Source: JAOUEE01 sp051011595 (GTDB lineage Bacteria; Actinomycetota; Acidimicrobiia; Acidimicrobiales; SHLQ01). Taken from it: a DNA stretch of 12,885 nucleotides. Made by a program: the position numbers and the translations under genes. The stretch covers positions 1 through 12,885 of the forward strand of contig JBPCTQ010000245.1 of the NCBI GenBank assembly GCA_051011595.1. Reading direction: 5' to 3'. The notes beneath the pieces are model-generated. The model saw only the letters and a list, made by a program, of their open reading frames with translations, ran no database searches and was not told the DNA's origin. Below are positions 12,395 through 12,885 of the stretch, one piece after another. Positions within the stretch are counted from its first letter, which is position 1. Every line of letters starts with the position of its first letter.

Positions 12395-12885
12395 GTGACG
12401 TTGGTGGTCGACCATCGCACAGCCGCCTCCCCACCGGGTGGTCCTGAGCTCGACCCCCCCGACGCCGCCCTGGTCGCCGCCATGGCCCAGGGCGGGCGTC
12501 ACGGCCTCGACCTGTTGTACGAGCGCCATGCGGGCTGGATCACCGTTCGCCTGGCCCGACGGTGCGCCGACACCGATCTGGTCGATTCCGCACTACAGGA
12601 CACCTTCGTCGACGCTTGGCGATCGGCCGACCAGTGGCAACCCACCGGTGAAGTGGCGGCCTGGCTGTGGACGATCGCTCGTCGTCGTCTGGTCGACCAG
12701 CTACGGAAACGGCCGCCACCGGAACCCTGCGCCGACGTCAACGCCGTCCGCGACCTACTCACCGAGGAGGTACCGCTGGCTCTCGGACACACCGAGCTGG
12801 GTCAGGCCTTCGCCCGCCTGGCTCCCGAGCTGGCGGCGGTGATGGCCCTGACCGCACTCGACGGCTACTCCACCAAGGAGACCGC
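12395..12885 (+). CDS. ECF-type RNA polymerase sigma factor, 3' end cut by window
   Basis: The first 163 codons of an extracytoplasmic-function sigma-70 factor; the frame is open to the window end. Region 2 lies at about residues 35-108: LYERHAGWITVRLARR, DLVDSALQDTFVDAWR (the core and -10 recognition helix, where QDTFVDAW is typical) and AAWLWTIARRRLVDQLRKR. After a linker, region 4 begins at about 132, with RLAPELAAVMALTALDGYSTKET (138-160s) entering the helix-turn-helix that reads the -35 element. The GTG at 12395 is preferred because the conserved N-terminal helix (PDAALVAAMAQGGRHGLDLLYERH) begins before the first internal ATG at 12482. No good Shine-Dalgarno is visible. One base separates it from the membrane hydroxylase stop, suggesting cotranscription. 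An anti-sigma factor may follow beyond the window. Confidence 0.88.
   Translation, partial: MTLVVDHRTAASPPGGPELDPPDAALVAAMAQGGRHGLDLLYERHAGWITVRLARRCADTDLVDSALQDTFVDAWRSADQWQPTGEVAAWLWTIARRRLVDQLRKRPPPEPCADVNAVRDLLTEEVPLALGHTELGQAFARLAPELAAVMALTALDGYSTKET

Noticed and set aside
11422..12483. Minus-strand open frame of about 353 codons opposite the membrane hydroxylase
   Set aside because: The plus strand carries the three histidine clusters and membrane spans; the antisense translation is a His/Gln/Asp-rich shadow.
12438..12842. 134-codon plus-strand open frame near the window end
   Set aside because: Out of frame with the sigma factor reading that contains regions 2 and 4; Ser/Pro/Arg-rich shadow.

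Overview
The window is GC-rich actinobacterial chromosome. Codons strongly prefer G or C in the third position, GTG starts are frequent, and genes are packed with ATGA stop/start overlaps. The mix of families (DUF3179 lipoprotein, CtpE-like P-type ATPase, neocarzinostatin-type secreted protein, crotonase/SDR pair) fits an Acidimicrobiia-type actinobacterium. That placement is an inference from gene content, not from a marker gene. I see no rRNA, tRNA, CRISPR array, insertion sequence or phage gene. Twelve protein genes are supported, the last cut by the window edge. No gene-free stretch exceeds 300 bases.

Layout. (1) Bases 72-1091, minus strand: a DUF3179 lipoprotein with hairpins just past its stop. 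(2) Bases 1318-4292, plus: a three-gene sugar cassette made of a nucleotide-sugar dehydrogenase, a family 2 glycosyltransferase of the dolichyl-phosphate-mannose-synthase type, and an extended-SDR sugar epimerase/dehydratase. It is divergent from the lipoprotein and followed by a small GC hairpin. (3) Bases 4354-9600, plus: a tight run of five genes, namely a SnoaL/NTF2-fold protein, a NUDIX hydrolase, a CtpE-like cation P-type ATPase, a classical SDR and a crotonase-fold enzyme. The first two and the last two each overlap by ATGA. (4) Bases 9610-11160, minus: a large secreted protein with a neocarzinostatin-like N-terminal domain and three cysteine-paired repeats. It converges on the crotonase gene with 9 bases between the stops, and an inverted repeat covers both ends. 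(5) Bases 11398-12885, plus: a sterol desaturase/fatty acid hydroxylase-type membrane protein with a proline-rich N-terminus, followed after one base by an ECF sigma factor running off the window.

Working together: the sugar cassette plausibly makes an oxidised and then epimerised or decarboxylated NDP-sugar and places a sugar on a lipid carrier or glycolipid. The SDR/crotonase pair points to acyl-CoA chemistry. The NUDIX protein has the long-loop layout of NUDT19-like CoA/acyl-CoA diphosphatases, so a CoA-metabolism theme for the five-gene run is possible but unproven. The most unusual items are the neocarzinostatin-like protein with its three repeats, the polyproline start of the membrane hydroxylase, and hairpins sitting where Shine-Dalgarno sites should be in front of two genes of the five-gene run. 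I do not see a clearly new multi-gene system; the sugar cassette and the secreted repeat protein are the best candidates.
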